64,000 bases of DNA, taken from Pseudonocardia hydrocarbonoxydans. Its GTDB lineage: Bacteria; Actinomycetota; Actinomycetes; Mycobacteriales; Pseudonocardiaceae. The translations under genes and the position numbers were made by a program. A model generated the notes under the pieces. It worked only from the letters and a program-made list of their open reading frames with translations, was not told the DNA's origin and did not search any database. Each line of letters starts with the position of its first letter. Within the stretch, counting starts at the first letter, position 1. Shown here one piece after another: positions 1 through 8,108 of this stretch. The DNA lies in the NCBI RefSeq assembly GCF_006539565.1, contig NZ_BJNG01000018.1:1-64000 (forward strand), in the 5' to 3' direction.

Positions 1-111
1 GGCGCTCGGCTCGACCGCTCCGCCTCCGGCCCGCGGTCGGCCGGCGTGGCCGGCTACCCGACCCGGCCAGCGGAAGCGACCGTGAACCAAGAGGCCGATC
101 AGGCAACGGAT

Positions 112-783
112 CTACCCGCTGCCCGTCTGTGCGGCAGATGTCGCACCTGGACGCGAGGCACTGTGCGGCGTCGACCTGCCTGCCTGCGCGGCGAGGTGAA
201 CGATCTGCGCAATCTGAACCGCATCGAGGTGATCCGAGCGGATCGCCAGCGTGAACCGACGCGGGTCCCTCAGAAGGCCCTTGGTCGACTTCTCCCACCG
301 ACGTACCCACCCGCGCTCAGGTGCCGGCTGCCCCTCGTTGGCTGTCCAACCATCGGCAAGGCGGCGTTCGGCCTCCTCGCGCGGGCACCAGAGCAGCACG
401 TGGAGCCAGTCGTCGGCCTCCCGCTCGAACGCCTCGACGGTGGCGATGTCGTCGACGCAGGCGACGGGCATACGCCCCTGCTCACGGAGCTTGCTCAGGC
501 GTTCCCGGTCGTAGACGAAGGTGTCACCGTCAGTCGTGAACCGGTGGAAGACCTGCGCCCAGGCCTGCAGGTCGTCCAGATGACGTTGGGTCGTCTGCTC
601 CGCATCGACCGGCGAACGGGCGGCCACGGTCAGCGCGGGCATGGCGGCGTAGCTCCTTCGAAGACTCGTCAGGGCGAATGCCACCGTCCGTTTGCCGCTC
701 GCCCGGGGCCCAGCCAGAACAATGCCGCCGTACGGCTGCGGTGAAGCAGATGGCTCCGTCAACGTCCCACCCCCGATGTCCAT
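112..783 (-). CDS. P-loop kinase-like protein (guanylate-kinase-like), on putative mobile element
   Basis: A glycine-rich nucleotide-binding loop (GPRASGKRT) lies about 25 residues from the N-terminus, so this is a P-loop NTPase. The length (223 aa) and general layout recall guanylate kinase-like enzymes, but I cannot identify the GMP-binding residues. Substrate and role are therefore unknown. I chose the ATG at 783 (MDIGGG). A TTG ten codons upstream (813) keeps the frame open but has no visible ribosome site. The gene sits on the element side of the tRNA-Tyr fragment at 1101-1152, so it is probably cargo of an integrated element. Bases 1-111 downstream of its stop hold no gene I can support. 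Confidence 0.6.
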   Translation of the reverse strand: MDIGGGTLTEPSASPQPYGGIVLAGPRASGKRTVAFALTSLRRSYAAMPALTVAARSPVDAEQTTQRHLDDLQAWAQVFHRFTTDGDTFVYDRERLSKLREQGRMPVACVDDIATVEAFEREADDWLHVLLWCPREEAERRLADGWTANEGQPAPERGWVRRWEKSTKGLLRDPRRFTLAIRSDHLDAVQIAQIVHLAAQAGRSTPHSASRPGATSAAQTGSG

Positions 784-900
784 GCCAAACCGACGGTACT
801 CCGGAAGCGACAAACCGGGCTCTGCCCGAACCCGACACCGCTCAGAGATCGGGGGAGGTGCGGCGGGGTGGCGATCCCCTCACGGCGCGCCCGAGGGCTA

Positions 901-962
901 CCGGGTCGAGGGGTGGGCCACAAGGCGGGACTACATGCCTTGCACCCCACCCCTCGACCCGG
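901..962. repeat. Large two-stage hairpin near the element end
   Basis: A perfect 17-bp inverted repeat (901-917 with 946-962; arm ends CCGGG and CCCGG) encloses a symmetric 3x3-nt internal loop. Inside that is a second perfect 6-bp stem (CAAGGC 921-926 with GCCTTG 937-942) capped by a 10-nt loop. There is no T-run, so it is not a classical terminator. It lies in the gene-free stretch 784-1278, between the P-loop gene and the tRNA-Tyr fragment. The rest of that stretch holds only the att-like site, the tRNA terminator and one copy of a dispersed 19-nt repeat (1030-1048). It may be a recombination or excisionase structure, a structured RNA, or a strong transcription barrier. Confidence 0.7.
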
Positions 963-1100
963 AAGGGTTCCACCCGCGCCGCGAGGAGATCACCACCGAC
1001 ACTCGGGCGCGGACGTGCAAGAACGGCCCGCGCGGACTATGCACGGACGCAGCAGGTGTGGACGCGGCTCCGCCGCAGGTCAAGGCCATGTTGACAGTGC

Positions 1101-1152
1101 ACTGTAAATCCGTCGGCTTAGCCTACGAAGGTTCGAATCCTTCACCTGCCAC
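1101..1152 (+). other. Attachment-site remnant: 3' half of tRNA-Tyr(GTA)
   Basis: The sequence reads as a tRNA-Tyr from the anticodon loop onwards: anticodon GTA at 1104-1106, a long class II variable arm, a perfect T-arm (GAAGG 1127-1131 with CCTTC 1139-1143 around TTCGAAT), and the 3' acceptor strand ACCTGCC at 1144-1150. The 5' side breaks down at once: the bases before 1101 do not pair with the anticodon stem, and no D-arm or 5' acceptor strand is present. It cannot be a working tRNA. A 3' tRNA fragment that keeps its terminator on the chromosomal side is the usual footprint of tyrosine-recombinase integration. The element would lie to the left, with the intact tRNA-Tyr at its far end outside the window (inference). 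Confidence 0.8.
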
Positions 1153-1156
1153 ACCC

Positions 1157-1207
1157 CGCAGAAGCGGCCCCTGACCAGCAGATACATGGTCAGGGGCCGC
1201 TTCTGCG
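1157..1207 (+). terminator. tRNA-Tyr terminator hairpin
   Basis: This is a perfect 20-bp inverted repeat (1157-1176 with 1188-1207) around an 11-nt loop, starting five bases after the tRNA-Tyr 3' end. The stem is very stable, with no long T-run, as is usual in high-GC actinobacteria. Its position supports the view that chromosome proper begins here. Confidence 0.85.
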
Positions 1208-1278
1208 TTGTTCACGGCTTCCACGGACTGATCTTCACGATCCGGCACGCAACGCCTCCGCCTCTGCGTGACGGTGGC

Positions 1279-1533
1279 CTACGGAAGCGGCGCCTCGTGC
1301 GGCTCTCGCCCCGCGAGTCGCAGCAGCCCGAGGCCGTCTCGATCGACACGGGCGTAGAGCACGTACGGGCGCCCGGCGTGGTCGTTCTCCGCCCACTCGA
1401 TGACGACCTGGACACTCTCGGCGCCGCGGACCTCGTACTCGTCGGAACTGGTGCCCTCGTGGAAGTGGACGCGGTAGGAGGGCGAGCCGCACTCCCACTG
1501 CTGGTCCCGTGGGTCCACTGCGACGATCTCCAT
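1279..1533 (-). CDS. Small hypothetical protein (84 aa)
   Basis: This encodes an acidic 84-residue protein beginning MEIVAVDPRDQQWECG. I do not recognise the family. It has no signal peptide and no membrane segment, and an alternating hydrophobic/charged pattern (YRVHFHE, SVQVVIEWAEN, YVLYARVDR) that suggests a small beta-rich fold. I chose the ATG at 1533; an upstream in-frame start would add 34 low-complexity residues. It is the first chromosomal gene after the tRNA-Tyr terminator and lies about 100 bp downstream of the secreted hydrolase gene, on the same strand. Confidence 0.55.
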   Translation of the reverse strand: MEIVAVDPRDQQWECGSPSYRVHFHEGTSSDEYEVRGAESVQVVIEWAENDHAGRPYVLYARVDRDGLGLLRLAGREPHEAPLP

Positions 1534-1641
1534 GGGCCCAGCCTGCCAGCGCGGGGAGTGCGAGCGCATCGCGCTGACACCGCTCGGAGACCAGGGGAGT
1601 GCGGCCCGGACGGCTGTTCGTGCGCCGGACCGCACTCCAGC

Positions 1642-2826
1642 TCAGCCGGTGGCCGGCACGACGCCCTGCAGCCAGTCCATCGAGACCTCGAAGGCCTCGG
1701 GCGCCTGGAAGAAGGCGTTGAGGTCGTGGCCGGGGCCCTGCACCACGTACGCCTCGACGGACGGGGCCTTCGGGAAGAACGGCCGCTCCTGCTCGACGAC
1801 GCGCTCGGCGGAGGAGCAGTCGGTGCCCAGGTCGATCAACTCCTGGTTGCAGAAGATGCCGTCGTTGTCCCCGTTGAGGAGGAAGACCGGGACGTCGATG
1901 TCGAGGACGGTGGTCTGGACGAGCGGGAAGTTGGCCAGCTCGCTCTGGGTGACGGTGCCCTTGGTGGCCTCGTCGCGTTCGATGATCCGCGGGTCGACGT
2001 CGGTGCCCGGCGCGTAGAACAGGCCGCGGTGGGTGCCCGGGCGCGGGGTGGCGTACCCGGGGTCGAGGGGTTCCCCGGCGAACTGGGGATCGAGGAACGC
2101 CGGGTAGATGCCGGTCTCGATGGCCACCGGCGTCCGGTTGTTCACGCGGTGGGTGTATCCGGTGAGCAGGACCGCGTCGACGTCCTGGAACCGGGACGCC
2201 GCGATCATGCTGGTGAAGCTGCCGTAGGAGTGACCGACCAGCGCGACGCGGTCGAACCCGCCCTGCTGCCCCTCGACGGAACCCTCGCGCAGGGCCTGCA
2301 CGACGTTGTGCAGGGCCGTCGAGTTGGAGGTGATGTCGACGAAGGCCGACAGCGGGCGACTGCTCTCCCCGTTGCCGATCCGGTCGATCGCGGCCGTGGC
2401 GTAGCCGGCCTCGGCCGCGGCGGCCTCCCACGAGTAGGTGTCGGCCCCGGGGTCGGCGGGGTCGGCGATGTTCCAGTAGCGGTGGTCGTAGGTGATGCCG
2501 TGGGTGAGGACCTGGACGGCGCGGGGCGCGGCACCGTCGGGCAGGCACAGCTTGACCACGACGAACTGGTCGTTGCGCTCCCGGTCGAAGGTGACACCCA
2601 GGTCGGAGCCCGGTGCCACCACCACGCCCGGCTGCAGGTCCACCGGGAGCTCGCTGGTGGTGCAGGTCCGCCCGTTGTCCGGAGCCACGGAGGCGGCGAC
2701 CACGGCGGGGTCGGAGTTCGGGCCGGCCGACGCGACGCCGGGACCGACGAGGGCCGTGACCGCGGCCAGGGCGGCGACCGTCACCAGGCCGGTCCGGTGC
2801 CGGGCCGTGCCCAGGGGGTTCCTCAT
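1642..2826 (-). CDS. Secreted alpha/beta hydrolase
   Basis: A 394-aa protein with a clear export signal: a basic start (RNPLGTARHR), a hydrophobic core at about 13-30, and an ASA cleavage site near residue 34. The mature part has the alpha/beta hydrolase nucleophile elbow GHSYG (198-202, nucleophile Ser200), a likely acid in the NGDNDG segment, and a late GHD segment supplying the catalytic His. It probably cleaves an ester, lipid or peptide outside the cell; the substrate is unknown. Three or four cysteines (including C55, C94 and one near the acid segment) could form disulfides. A GGAGG ribosome site precedes the ATG at 2826. Transcription is divergent from the 3221 gene across a 394-bp gap. 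Confidence 0.88.
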   Translation of the reverse strand: MRNPLGTARHRTGLVTVAALAAVTALVGPGVASAGPNSDPAVVAASVAPDNGRTCTTSELPVDLQPGVVVAPGSDLGVTFDRERNDQFVVVKLCLPDGAAPRAVQVLTHGITYDHRYWNIADPADPGADTYSWEAAAAEAGYATAAIDRIGNGESSRPLSAFVDITSNSTALHNVVQALREGSVEGQQGGFDRVALVGHSYGSFTSMIAASRFQDVDAVLLTGYTHRVNNRTPVAIETGIYPAFLDPQFAGEPLDPGYATPRPGTHRGLFYAPGTDVDPRIIERDEATKGTVTQSELANFPLVQTTVLDIDVPVFLLNGDNDGIFCNQELIDLGTDCSSAERVVEQERPFFPKAPSVEAYVVQGPGHDLNAFFQAPEAFEVSMDWLQGVVPATG

Positions 2827-3220
2827 CGATTCCTCCAGTCGGGGCGGCGCAGACGGGGACGACCGCGCTCACCGGATCAACGACCCCCGGAGCGGCGGGG
2901 TCCGCACCCCATCGGGTGTCTGCTCCCGGCGTCGAGATTGCCGACGCGCCTGCGCAGCGATCCTCCGCACGGATCCAGGTGCGAGCGCGGACTGTGCACG
3001 GACCCGAATGGTGTGTGCGCGGCGTCGTCGAGCCCCGTGGTCGTCGAGGTGAAATCGGGATCCCCCCACGTCATCGAGACCCCCGTGCGTCGATCGACGA
3101 GCGTCCCGTCGACGTCGAGGTCCGCAGCCGGTGGGCCGTGTGCACGCCGCGAACGGGCTTGACCGTCGACCTGCTCCAGGGTCGAGGGTGGCCACGCAGC
3201 AGTGACCGGAAGGGGTCCGG
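2827..3220. other. Intergenic region between divergent genes, no gene seen
   Basis: These 394 bases separate the hydrolase gene (leftward) and the 3221 gene (rightward), so promoters for both should lie here. I see no convincing coding frame: short open frames exist but are arginine-rich and lack ribosome sites. It holds a 19-nt stretch at 2985-3003 that matches 1030-1048 at 18 of 19 positions. The 3' end has GGAAGGGG just before the ATG at 3221, a plausible ribosome site. Confidence 0.6.
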
Positions 3221-3691
3221 ATGGACGACGACGTGATGGCCCGCGTGACCGCCGCGGTGCAGCGCGGTCGAGCAGGTGACCGGGTGGCCGCCCGGCAGGA
3301 GCTGGCGGTGATCTGGGCCGAGGTGCAGGGCGACGACTTCCACCGCTGCGTGGTCGCGCACGTCATGGCCGACCTGCAGGACGACCAGCGCGACGAGCTG
3401 ATGTGGGACGAGCGTGCCCTGGCGGCGGTCGACGGCGTGAGCGACGAGCGCGCGCAGGAGTTCGATCCGCGGCTGCGGGTGCGCGGATTCCTGCCGTCGC
3501 TCTACGCGAGCCTGGCCGACGATCACCGGCGTCTCGGTGATGCGGACCGCGCCCGCGAGTTCCTCGGCAGGGCACGAGCCGCATCCGACGCCCTGGGCGG
3601 CGATGCGTTCGGCGATCTGGTGCGAGGCGTCCTCGACAAGGTGGACAGGGCGCTGGCCGAGGGTTCGACCGGGCGACTGCCGGAGGACTGA
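3221..3691 (+). CDS. Hypothetical helical (TPR-like) protein, 156 aa
   Basis: A soluble, mostly alpha-helical 156-residue protein with repeated short helices (RGRAGDRVAARQEL, HVMADLQDDQRDEL, LADDHRRLGDADRAREFL). This resembles tetratricopeptide-type packing and suggests protein binding rather than catalysis. It has no signal peptide, membrane segment or recognisable active site. The ATG at 3221 follows GGAAGGGG. It stands alone, convergent with fhs across a 101-bp gap that holds an inverted repeat. I do not recognise a specific family. Confidence 0.65.
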   Translation: MDDDVMARVTAAVQRGRAGDRVAARQELAVIWAEVQGDDFHRCVVAHVMADLQDDQRDELMWDERALAAVDGVSDERAQEFDPRLRVRGFLPSLYASLADDHRRLGDADRAREFLGRARAASDALGGDAFGDLVRGVLDKVDRALAEGSTGRLPED

Positions 3692-3719
3692 TCCGGCGTG
3701 ACGTGCGCCGGGCCCGCGT

Positions 3720-3773
3720 GAACGGAACCTCATCGCTGTCGTGGGCGGGACGGACGACGACCGGGTTCCGTTC
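3720..3773. terminator. Bidirectional terminator between convergent genes
   Basis: A perfect 10-bp inverted repeat (GAACGGAACC 3720-3729 with GGTTCCGTTC 3764-3773) with a GC-rich 34-nt interior lies exactly between the convergent stops at 3691 and 3793. The position, rather than any T-run, argues for a shared terminator. Confidence 0.5.
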
Positions 3774-3792
3774 GAGGCGGGAGTACCCGGGC

Positions 3793-5490
3793 TCAGGAGA
3801 GGTTGACGATGTTGCCGTCCCGGTCGATGTCGATCAGGTGCGCGGCGGGGGTGGCGCCCAGGCCCGGCATGGTGCGCATGTCGCCGCAGATCGGGTAGAT
3901 GAACCCGGCGCCGACCGACGCGCGCACCTCGCGCACGGGCAGTCGCCAGCCCGTCGGCGCGCCCGTCAGCGACGCGTCCGACGACAGCGACAGGTGGGTC
4001 TTGGCGATGCAGACCGGGAGGCCGCCGTAGCCGTTCGCCTCGTAGGTCGCGAGCTGGCGGGCGGCGAGCAGGTCGTAGTCCACCCCTGCCGCCCCGTAGA
4101 CCTTCGTGGCGATCGTCTCGATCTTCTCCCGGAGCGGGGCGGAGTCCGGGTAGAGGAAGCGGAAGGCCGACGGCTCGTCGGCGGCCTCGGCGACCGCCTC
4201 GGCCAGCTCCCGGGCCCCGCGACCGCCGTCGGTGAAGTGCGTGCAGACCGCCGCCCGCGCCCCCGCCTCCGCGGCGATCTCGGCGATCGCCGCGTGCTCG
4301 GACGGGTGGTCGCCGGGGAAGGCGTTGATCGCGACGATCGGCGAGACCCCGTGCAGCCGGATGTTCTCGATCTGCTTGCGCAGGTTGGCCCCGCCGATGT
4401 GGACCTCGTCGGGGTTCTCGGCGAACAGCGCGTCGGGCAGCGGCTGCCCGGCGACGATCCGGTGCCGCCCGGAGTGCGCCTTCAGCGCCCGCACCGTCGC
4501 CACGACGACCGCGGCGTCCGGGACGAGCCCCGACGCCCGGCACTTGATGTTGAAGAACCGCTCCGCACCCATGTCGGCCCCGAACCCGGCCTCGGTGACG
4601 AGGAACTCGCCGCTGTGGATGCCGATGAGGTCGGCGACGACCGAGGAGTTGCCGTGGGCGATGTTGCCGAACGGGCCGGCGTGCACGAGGACCGGCGTGT
4701 TCTCCAGCGTCTGCATGAGGTTGGGCTTGAGCGCCTCCCGCATGATGACGGTCATCGCGCCCGCGCCGCCGATGTCCTCCGCGGTGACCGGTGTGCGGCC
4801 CTTCGTGTAGCCGACGACGATGCGCCCGAAGCGTTCGCGCATCTCCTGCAGCGAGCGGCTGAGCGCGAGGATCGCCATCACCTCGCTCGCGGCGGTGATG
4901 TCGAACCCGGTCTGCCGCGGGATGCCGTCCATCCGGCTGCCCAGGCCGACGATCACGTTGCGCAGCGCGCGGTCGTTGACGTCGAGCACCCGCCGCCAGG
5001 TGATGTCGTGCGGGTCGATCCCGGTGGTGTTGCCCTGGAAGAGGTGGTTGTCCAGGACGGCCGAGAGCAGGTTGTGCGCGGCGGTGACCGCGTGGAAGTC
5101 ACCGGTCAGGTGCAGGTTGAGCGTCTCCATGGGGACGACCTGGCTGTAGCCGCCGCCCGCCGCGCCCCCCTTGATCCCGAACGTCGGGCCCATCGACGGC
5201 TGCCGGATCGCCACCGTGGCCTGCCGCCCGGTCGCGCACAGCGCCTGCCCGAGCCCGACGGTGGTGGTGGTCTTGCCCTCGCCCAGCGGTGTGGGGGTGA
5301 CGGCGGACACGACGACGTACTTCGCCCGGGGCCGGCCCGCGAGCTCGTCGACGGCGGAGAGCTTGATCTTGGCGACGTGCTCGCCGTAGGCCTCCATCAG
5401 GTGGGGCCCGATGCCCATGGCGGCGGCGACGTCCCCGAGCGGCTTGAGCGCGGCGCCCTGGGCGATCTGCAGGTCGGACGGGAAGGGCAT
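3793..5490 (-). CDS. fhs: Formate-tetrahydrofolate ligase
   Basis: A 565-aa protein of normal family length (about 556). It carries the ATP loop TPTPLGEGKTTTT at 65-77 and highly conserved blocks throughout (for example QPSMGPTFGIKGGAAGGGYSQ split across about 108-128, and NIKCRASGLVPDAAV). The enzyme links formate, THF and ATP to give 10-formyl-THF. Run in reverse it releases formate and makes ATP. It is the last gene of the six-gene leftward operon starting at mttB, 15 bp after metF. This context suggests the reverse, formate-releasing direction, disposing of methyl groups taken from methylated amines (inference). Confidence 0.97.
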   Translation of the reverse strand: MPFPSDLQIAQGAALKPLGDVAAAMGIGPHLMEAYGEHVAKIKLSAVDELAGRPRAKYVVVSAVTPTPLGEGKTTTTVGLGQALCATGRQATVAIRQPSMGPTFGIKGGAAGGGYSQVVPMETLNLHLTGDFHAVTAAHNLLSAVLDNHLFQGNTTGIDPHDITWRRVLDVNDRALRNVIVGLGSRMDGIPRQTGFDITAASEVMAILALSRSLQEMRERFGRIVVGYTKGRTPVTAEDIGGAGAMTVIMREALKPNLMQTLENTPVLVHAGPFGNIAHGNSSVVADLIGIHSGEFLVTEAGFGADMGAERFFNIKCRASGLVPDAAVVVATVRALKAHSGRHRIVAGQPLPDALFAENPDEVHIGGANLRKQIENIRLHGVSPIVAINAFPGDHPSEHAAIAEIAAEAGARAAVCTHFTDGGRGARELAEAVAEAADEPSAFRFLYPDSAPLREKIETIATKVYGAAGVDYDLLAARQLATYEANGYGGLPVCIAKTHLSLSSDASLTGAPTGWRLPVREVRASVGAGFIYPICGDMRTMPGLGATPAAHLIDIDRDGNIVNLS

Positions 5491-5505
5491 GGGTGTCTCC
5501 AGAGC

Positions 5506-6399
5506 TCAGGCGGTCACGCGCAGTCGGTCTCTGTCGTCGACGACGAAGTGGCCGTCGCGGATGTCGCCCGCCCACGCGGCGGTGGGCGCGAGCGCGCCGA
5601 ACGGGAAGAAGTGGATCCCCCGCAGCAGGCAGGCCGGGTCGGCGGCCGCGGCCGCCGCGACGCCGACGAGGGTGGCGTCGGGATGGTGGACGGGGGAGGT
5701 GGCCAGGCGCAGCACCCCGCCCGCCTGCTGGCGCAGCACCTTCAGCGACGCCCCCACCCCGCAGCGCAGGCCGAACCGCAGCAGGCGGGCGGGCGTCGTC
5801 AGGCCGGGCAGCCCGACGTGCACCGGCACGTCGACGCCGTGGGCCCGGATCCGGCGTTCCCACGCGACGATCGGCTCGGGGGCGAAGGCGAACTGGGTGA
5901 CCAGGTGCAGGTCCAGGCCGCGCTCCCGGGCGATGCGGCACTTGGCCAGCAGCGCGCGCAGCAGCTCGTCGTCGTCGACGTCGGGATGGCCCTCCGGATG
6001 GCCGACGATCCCGACGCGGGTGATGCCGGCGTCGGCCAGCAACCCGCTGTCGAGGACCTGGGCCGCCTCGTGGAACTCGCCGACCGGTGTGGTGAGCGAG
6101 CCGGCGAGGACCAGCAGGTCCCGCACGCCCACCGCGGCGAGGTCGGCGAGCATCCGCCGCAGGGTGGCGTGGTCGGGCACGGCCCGGGCCGCGAGGTGCG
6201 GCACCGGCCGCATCCCGGCGTCGCGGACCGACCGGGCGACCGCCACGGTGTCGGCCCACGGCGTGTGCGGCAGGAACGTGAGGTACACGGCCGTCCCGGG
6301 GGCCAGGACGTCGGCCAGGGGCGGGAGCGTCGGCGCCTCCCGCGGGGTGATCTCCACGCTGAACCGCGCCATCAGCTGCCGCACCACGGCGGGATCCAT
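5506..6399 (-). CDS. metF: 5,10-methylenetetrahydrofolate reductase family protein
   Basis: This 297-aa protein has the MTHFR TIM-barrel pattern: an N-terminal FSVEITP segment (in place of the usual EFFPP), PHLAARAV, DLLVLAGS, and a C-terminal GIHFFPFGAL block. It interconverts methyl-THF and methylene-THF using FAD. In this operon it most likely oxidises methyl-THF made by the pterin methyltransferase at 13683 (inference). It starts 3 bp after the etfA stop and ends 15 bp before fhs. It is a divergent relative of biosynthetic MetF, probably a catabolic paralogue. Confidence 0.9.
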   Translation of the reverse strand: MDPAVVRQLMARFSVEITPREAPTLPPLADVLAPGTAVYLTFLPHTPWADTVAVARSVRDAGMRPVPHLAARAVPDHATLRRMLADLAAVGVRDLLVLAGSLTTPVGEFHEAAQVLDSGLLADAGITRVGIVGHPEGHPDVDDDELLRALLAKCRIARERGLDLHLVTQFAFAPEPIVAWERRIRAHGVDVPVHVGLPGLTTPARLLRFGLRCGVGASLKVLRQQAGGVLRLATSPVHHPDATLVGVAAAAAADPACLLRGIHFFPFGALAPTAAWAGDIRDGHFVVDDRDRLRVTA

Positions 6400-6402
6400 C
6401 CC

Positions 6403-7359
6403 TCAGCCCCGCCGTCGCCGGATCTCGGCGTTGATCGCGGGGACGACCTCGTGCATGTCGCCGATCACCGCGTACGTCGCCTTGGTGACCATCGGCGCGG
6501 CCTCGTCGCTGTTGATCGCCAGGATCGTCCTCGAGCTCGCGCAGCCGGCCCAGTGCTGGATGGCCCCGCTGATGCCGCACGGGATGTAGACGTCGGGGGA
6601 GATGCGGCTGCCGGTCTGGCCGATCTGCTCGTGGTGGGGGCGCCAGCCCAGGCTGGTGACGACCCGGGAGACCCCGAGCGCGCCGCCGAGCAGCTCGGCC
6701 AGCTCGACGGTCGCGTCGAACCCGGCCGCCGACCCGGCCCCGCGCCCGGCGCCGACGACGACCCGCGCCGAGGTGAGCGCGTCCGACCGGCCGGCGTCGT
6801 CGACGGGCTCGACCGACACCACCCGGGCCACGAGGTCGGCGTCGGCGACCTGCGGGGTGAACGTGCGCAGCGTCGCCGTGACCCCGTCGCCGGGCTCGTC
6901 CTCGACGGCGTGGCCCGCGACCGTGAGCACGGCGGGGCGCGCGGGCAGCTCCATCTCCTCCAGCACCGAGCCGCCGACGACCTGACGGGTGACCCGCAGC
7001 GGGTCGCCGGCCCCGGCGGCCACGACGTTCGCGGCCATCGGCACGTCGAGGCGGGCGGCCAGGTGGGCGGCGACCTCCATGCCGCGCGGGGTGCCGGGGG
7101 CGACGACGACCCCGGCGTCGCCCGCCGCGTCCTGGACCGCCGCGGCCCAGGCGGCCCCGCCGAAGGCCGCGACCGCGTCGCCGACGGCGTGGTGGACGAC
7201 CTCGACGCCGTAGCGGCCGAGCTGCTCGACCACCCCGTCCGGCAGGGCCCCGACGACCACCGCGTGCAGCGGGGCGCCCATGCGCGCGGCGAGGGTGAGG
7301 GCCTCGCGCGAGACCTCGGTGGCGCCGGAGGCGTCGGTCTCCACGAACGCGAGAATCAT
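6403..7359 (-). CDS. etfA: Electron transfer flavoprotein alpha subunit
   Basis: A 318-aa protein. The C-terminal third is the canonical FAD domain: GQTGSRISPDVYIPCGISGA followed by IQHWAGCASSRTILAINSD. The N-terminal half is the more variable ETF domain. It pairs with EtfB to carry electrons from flavoprotein dehydrogenases to ETF:quinone oxidoreductase. The ATG at 7359 overlaps the etfB stop by 4 bp, so the two are translationally coupled. The direct neighbour upstream of etfB is the DMGDH-like dehydrogenase, its likely electron donor. Confidence 0.95.
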   Translation of the reverse strand: MILAFVETDASGATEVSREALTLAARMGAPLHAVVVGALPDGVVEQLGRYGVEVVHHAVGDAVAAFGGAAWAAAVQDAAGDAGVVVAPGTPRGMEVAAHLAARLDVPMAANVVAAGAGDPLRVTRQVVGGSVLEEMELPARPAVLTVAGHAVEDEPGDGVTATLRTFTPQVADADLVARVVSVEPVDDAGRSDALTSARVVVGAGRGAGSAAGFDATVELAELLGGALGVSRVVTSLGWRPHHEQIGQTGSRISPDVYIPCGISGAIQHWAGCASSRTILAINSDEAAPMVTKATYAVIGDMHEVVPAINAEIRRRRG

Positions 7360-8105
7360 CGCGCCACCCCCAGCTTCTCCAGCAGGTCGACCACCGACTT
7401 CGCCGCGTCCGGCCCCTCGCCGAGCACCTCGACCACGTTCGGTCGGGCGGGCGGCAGCAGCAGCCGCACCCGGCCCGGGCCGTCCGGCCCGCGTTGCGGT
7501 GTCACCGTCTCGACCCGCACCTTCTTCGCCTTCATCCGGCCGGTGATCGTCGGGTAGCGCGGCTCGACACCGCCCTCCAGCACGGTGACGACGGCGGGCA
7601 GCGGCACCGCGTAGTTCTCGATGCCGTCGGGCCCGTCGACCTGCGCGGTCACCGCGCCGTCCGCCACCTCGACGGTCCGCGCCCCGTTGACCACCGGGCG
7701 GCCCAGCGCGTACGCGAGCCGGATGCCGACCTGGAAGTCGCCGGTGTCGGCGGCGTCGTTGCCGAGCAGGACGACGTCGTGCTCCCGGGCCACGGCCGCG
7801 ATCTCGCGCGCCACGTCGGCCGGGCCGAACCCGGACGGGTCCGCCTCGATCAGCACCGCCCGGGAGCACCCCAGTGACAGGGCCGTCCGCAGCTGCTCGA
7901 CCGCGTCGTCGGTGCCCAGCGTCAGCACGGTCGCCGCGCCCCCGGTGCCGGTGGCGATCCGCACCGCCAGCTCCACCGCGCAGCTCTCGTGCGCGCTGAT
8001 CGTGTACCCGACGTGGCGGGCGTCGACGCCCTGCGCGTCGTCGGTGAGCGCCACCTCGCCCGCGACCTCGGGCACGCGCTTGATGCACACCAGCACGTCC
8101 GCCAT
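7356..8105 (-). CDS. etfB: Electron transfer flavoprotein beta subunit
   Basis: A 249-aa protein, normal for EtfB. It has the N-terminal CIKRVPEVAGE segment and the conserved later block GIENYAVPLPAVVTVLEGGVEPRYPTI (seen over roughly 160-187), and it would bind AMP. It lies 3 bp after the DMGDH-like gene and overlaps etfA by 4 bp. A dedicated ETF inside the cluster indicates that demethylation electrons go to the respiratory chain. Confidence 0.95.
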   Translation of the reverse strand: MADVLVCIKRVPEVAGEVALTDDAQGVDARHVGYTISAHESCAVELAVRIATGTGGAATVLTLGTDDAVEQLRTALSLGCSRAVLIEADPSGFGPADVAREIAAVAREHDVVLLGNDAADTGDFQVGIRLAYALGRPVVNGARTVEVADGAVTAQVDGPDGIENYAVPLPAVVTVLEGGVEPRYPTITGRMKAKKVRVETVTPQRGPDGPGRVRLLLPPARPNVVEVLGEGPDAAKSVVDLLEKLGVAR

Positions 8106-8108
8106 GGC

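Noticed and set aside
1081-1152. Functional tRNA-Tyr gene
   Set aside because: Only the anticodon loop onward is tRNA-like; the 5' acceptor strand, D-arm and 5' anticodon stem are missing.
2877-3074. A 65-codon leftward open frame in the hydrolase upstream region
   Set aside because: No ribosome site, arginine-rich composition, and it lies where promoters for both flanking genes are expected.
3703-7557. A rightward open frame of over 1,280 codons antisense to fhs, metF and etfA
   Set aside because: It is rich in Arg, Gly, Val and Asp and has no family motifs, while the opposite strand encodes well-conserved enzymes. Long antisense frames are expected at this GC content.
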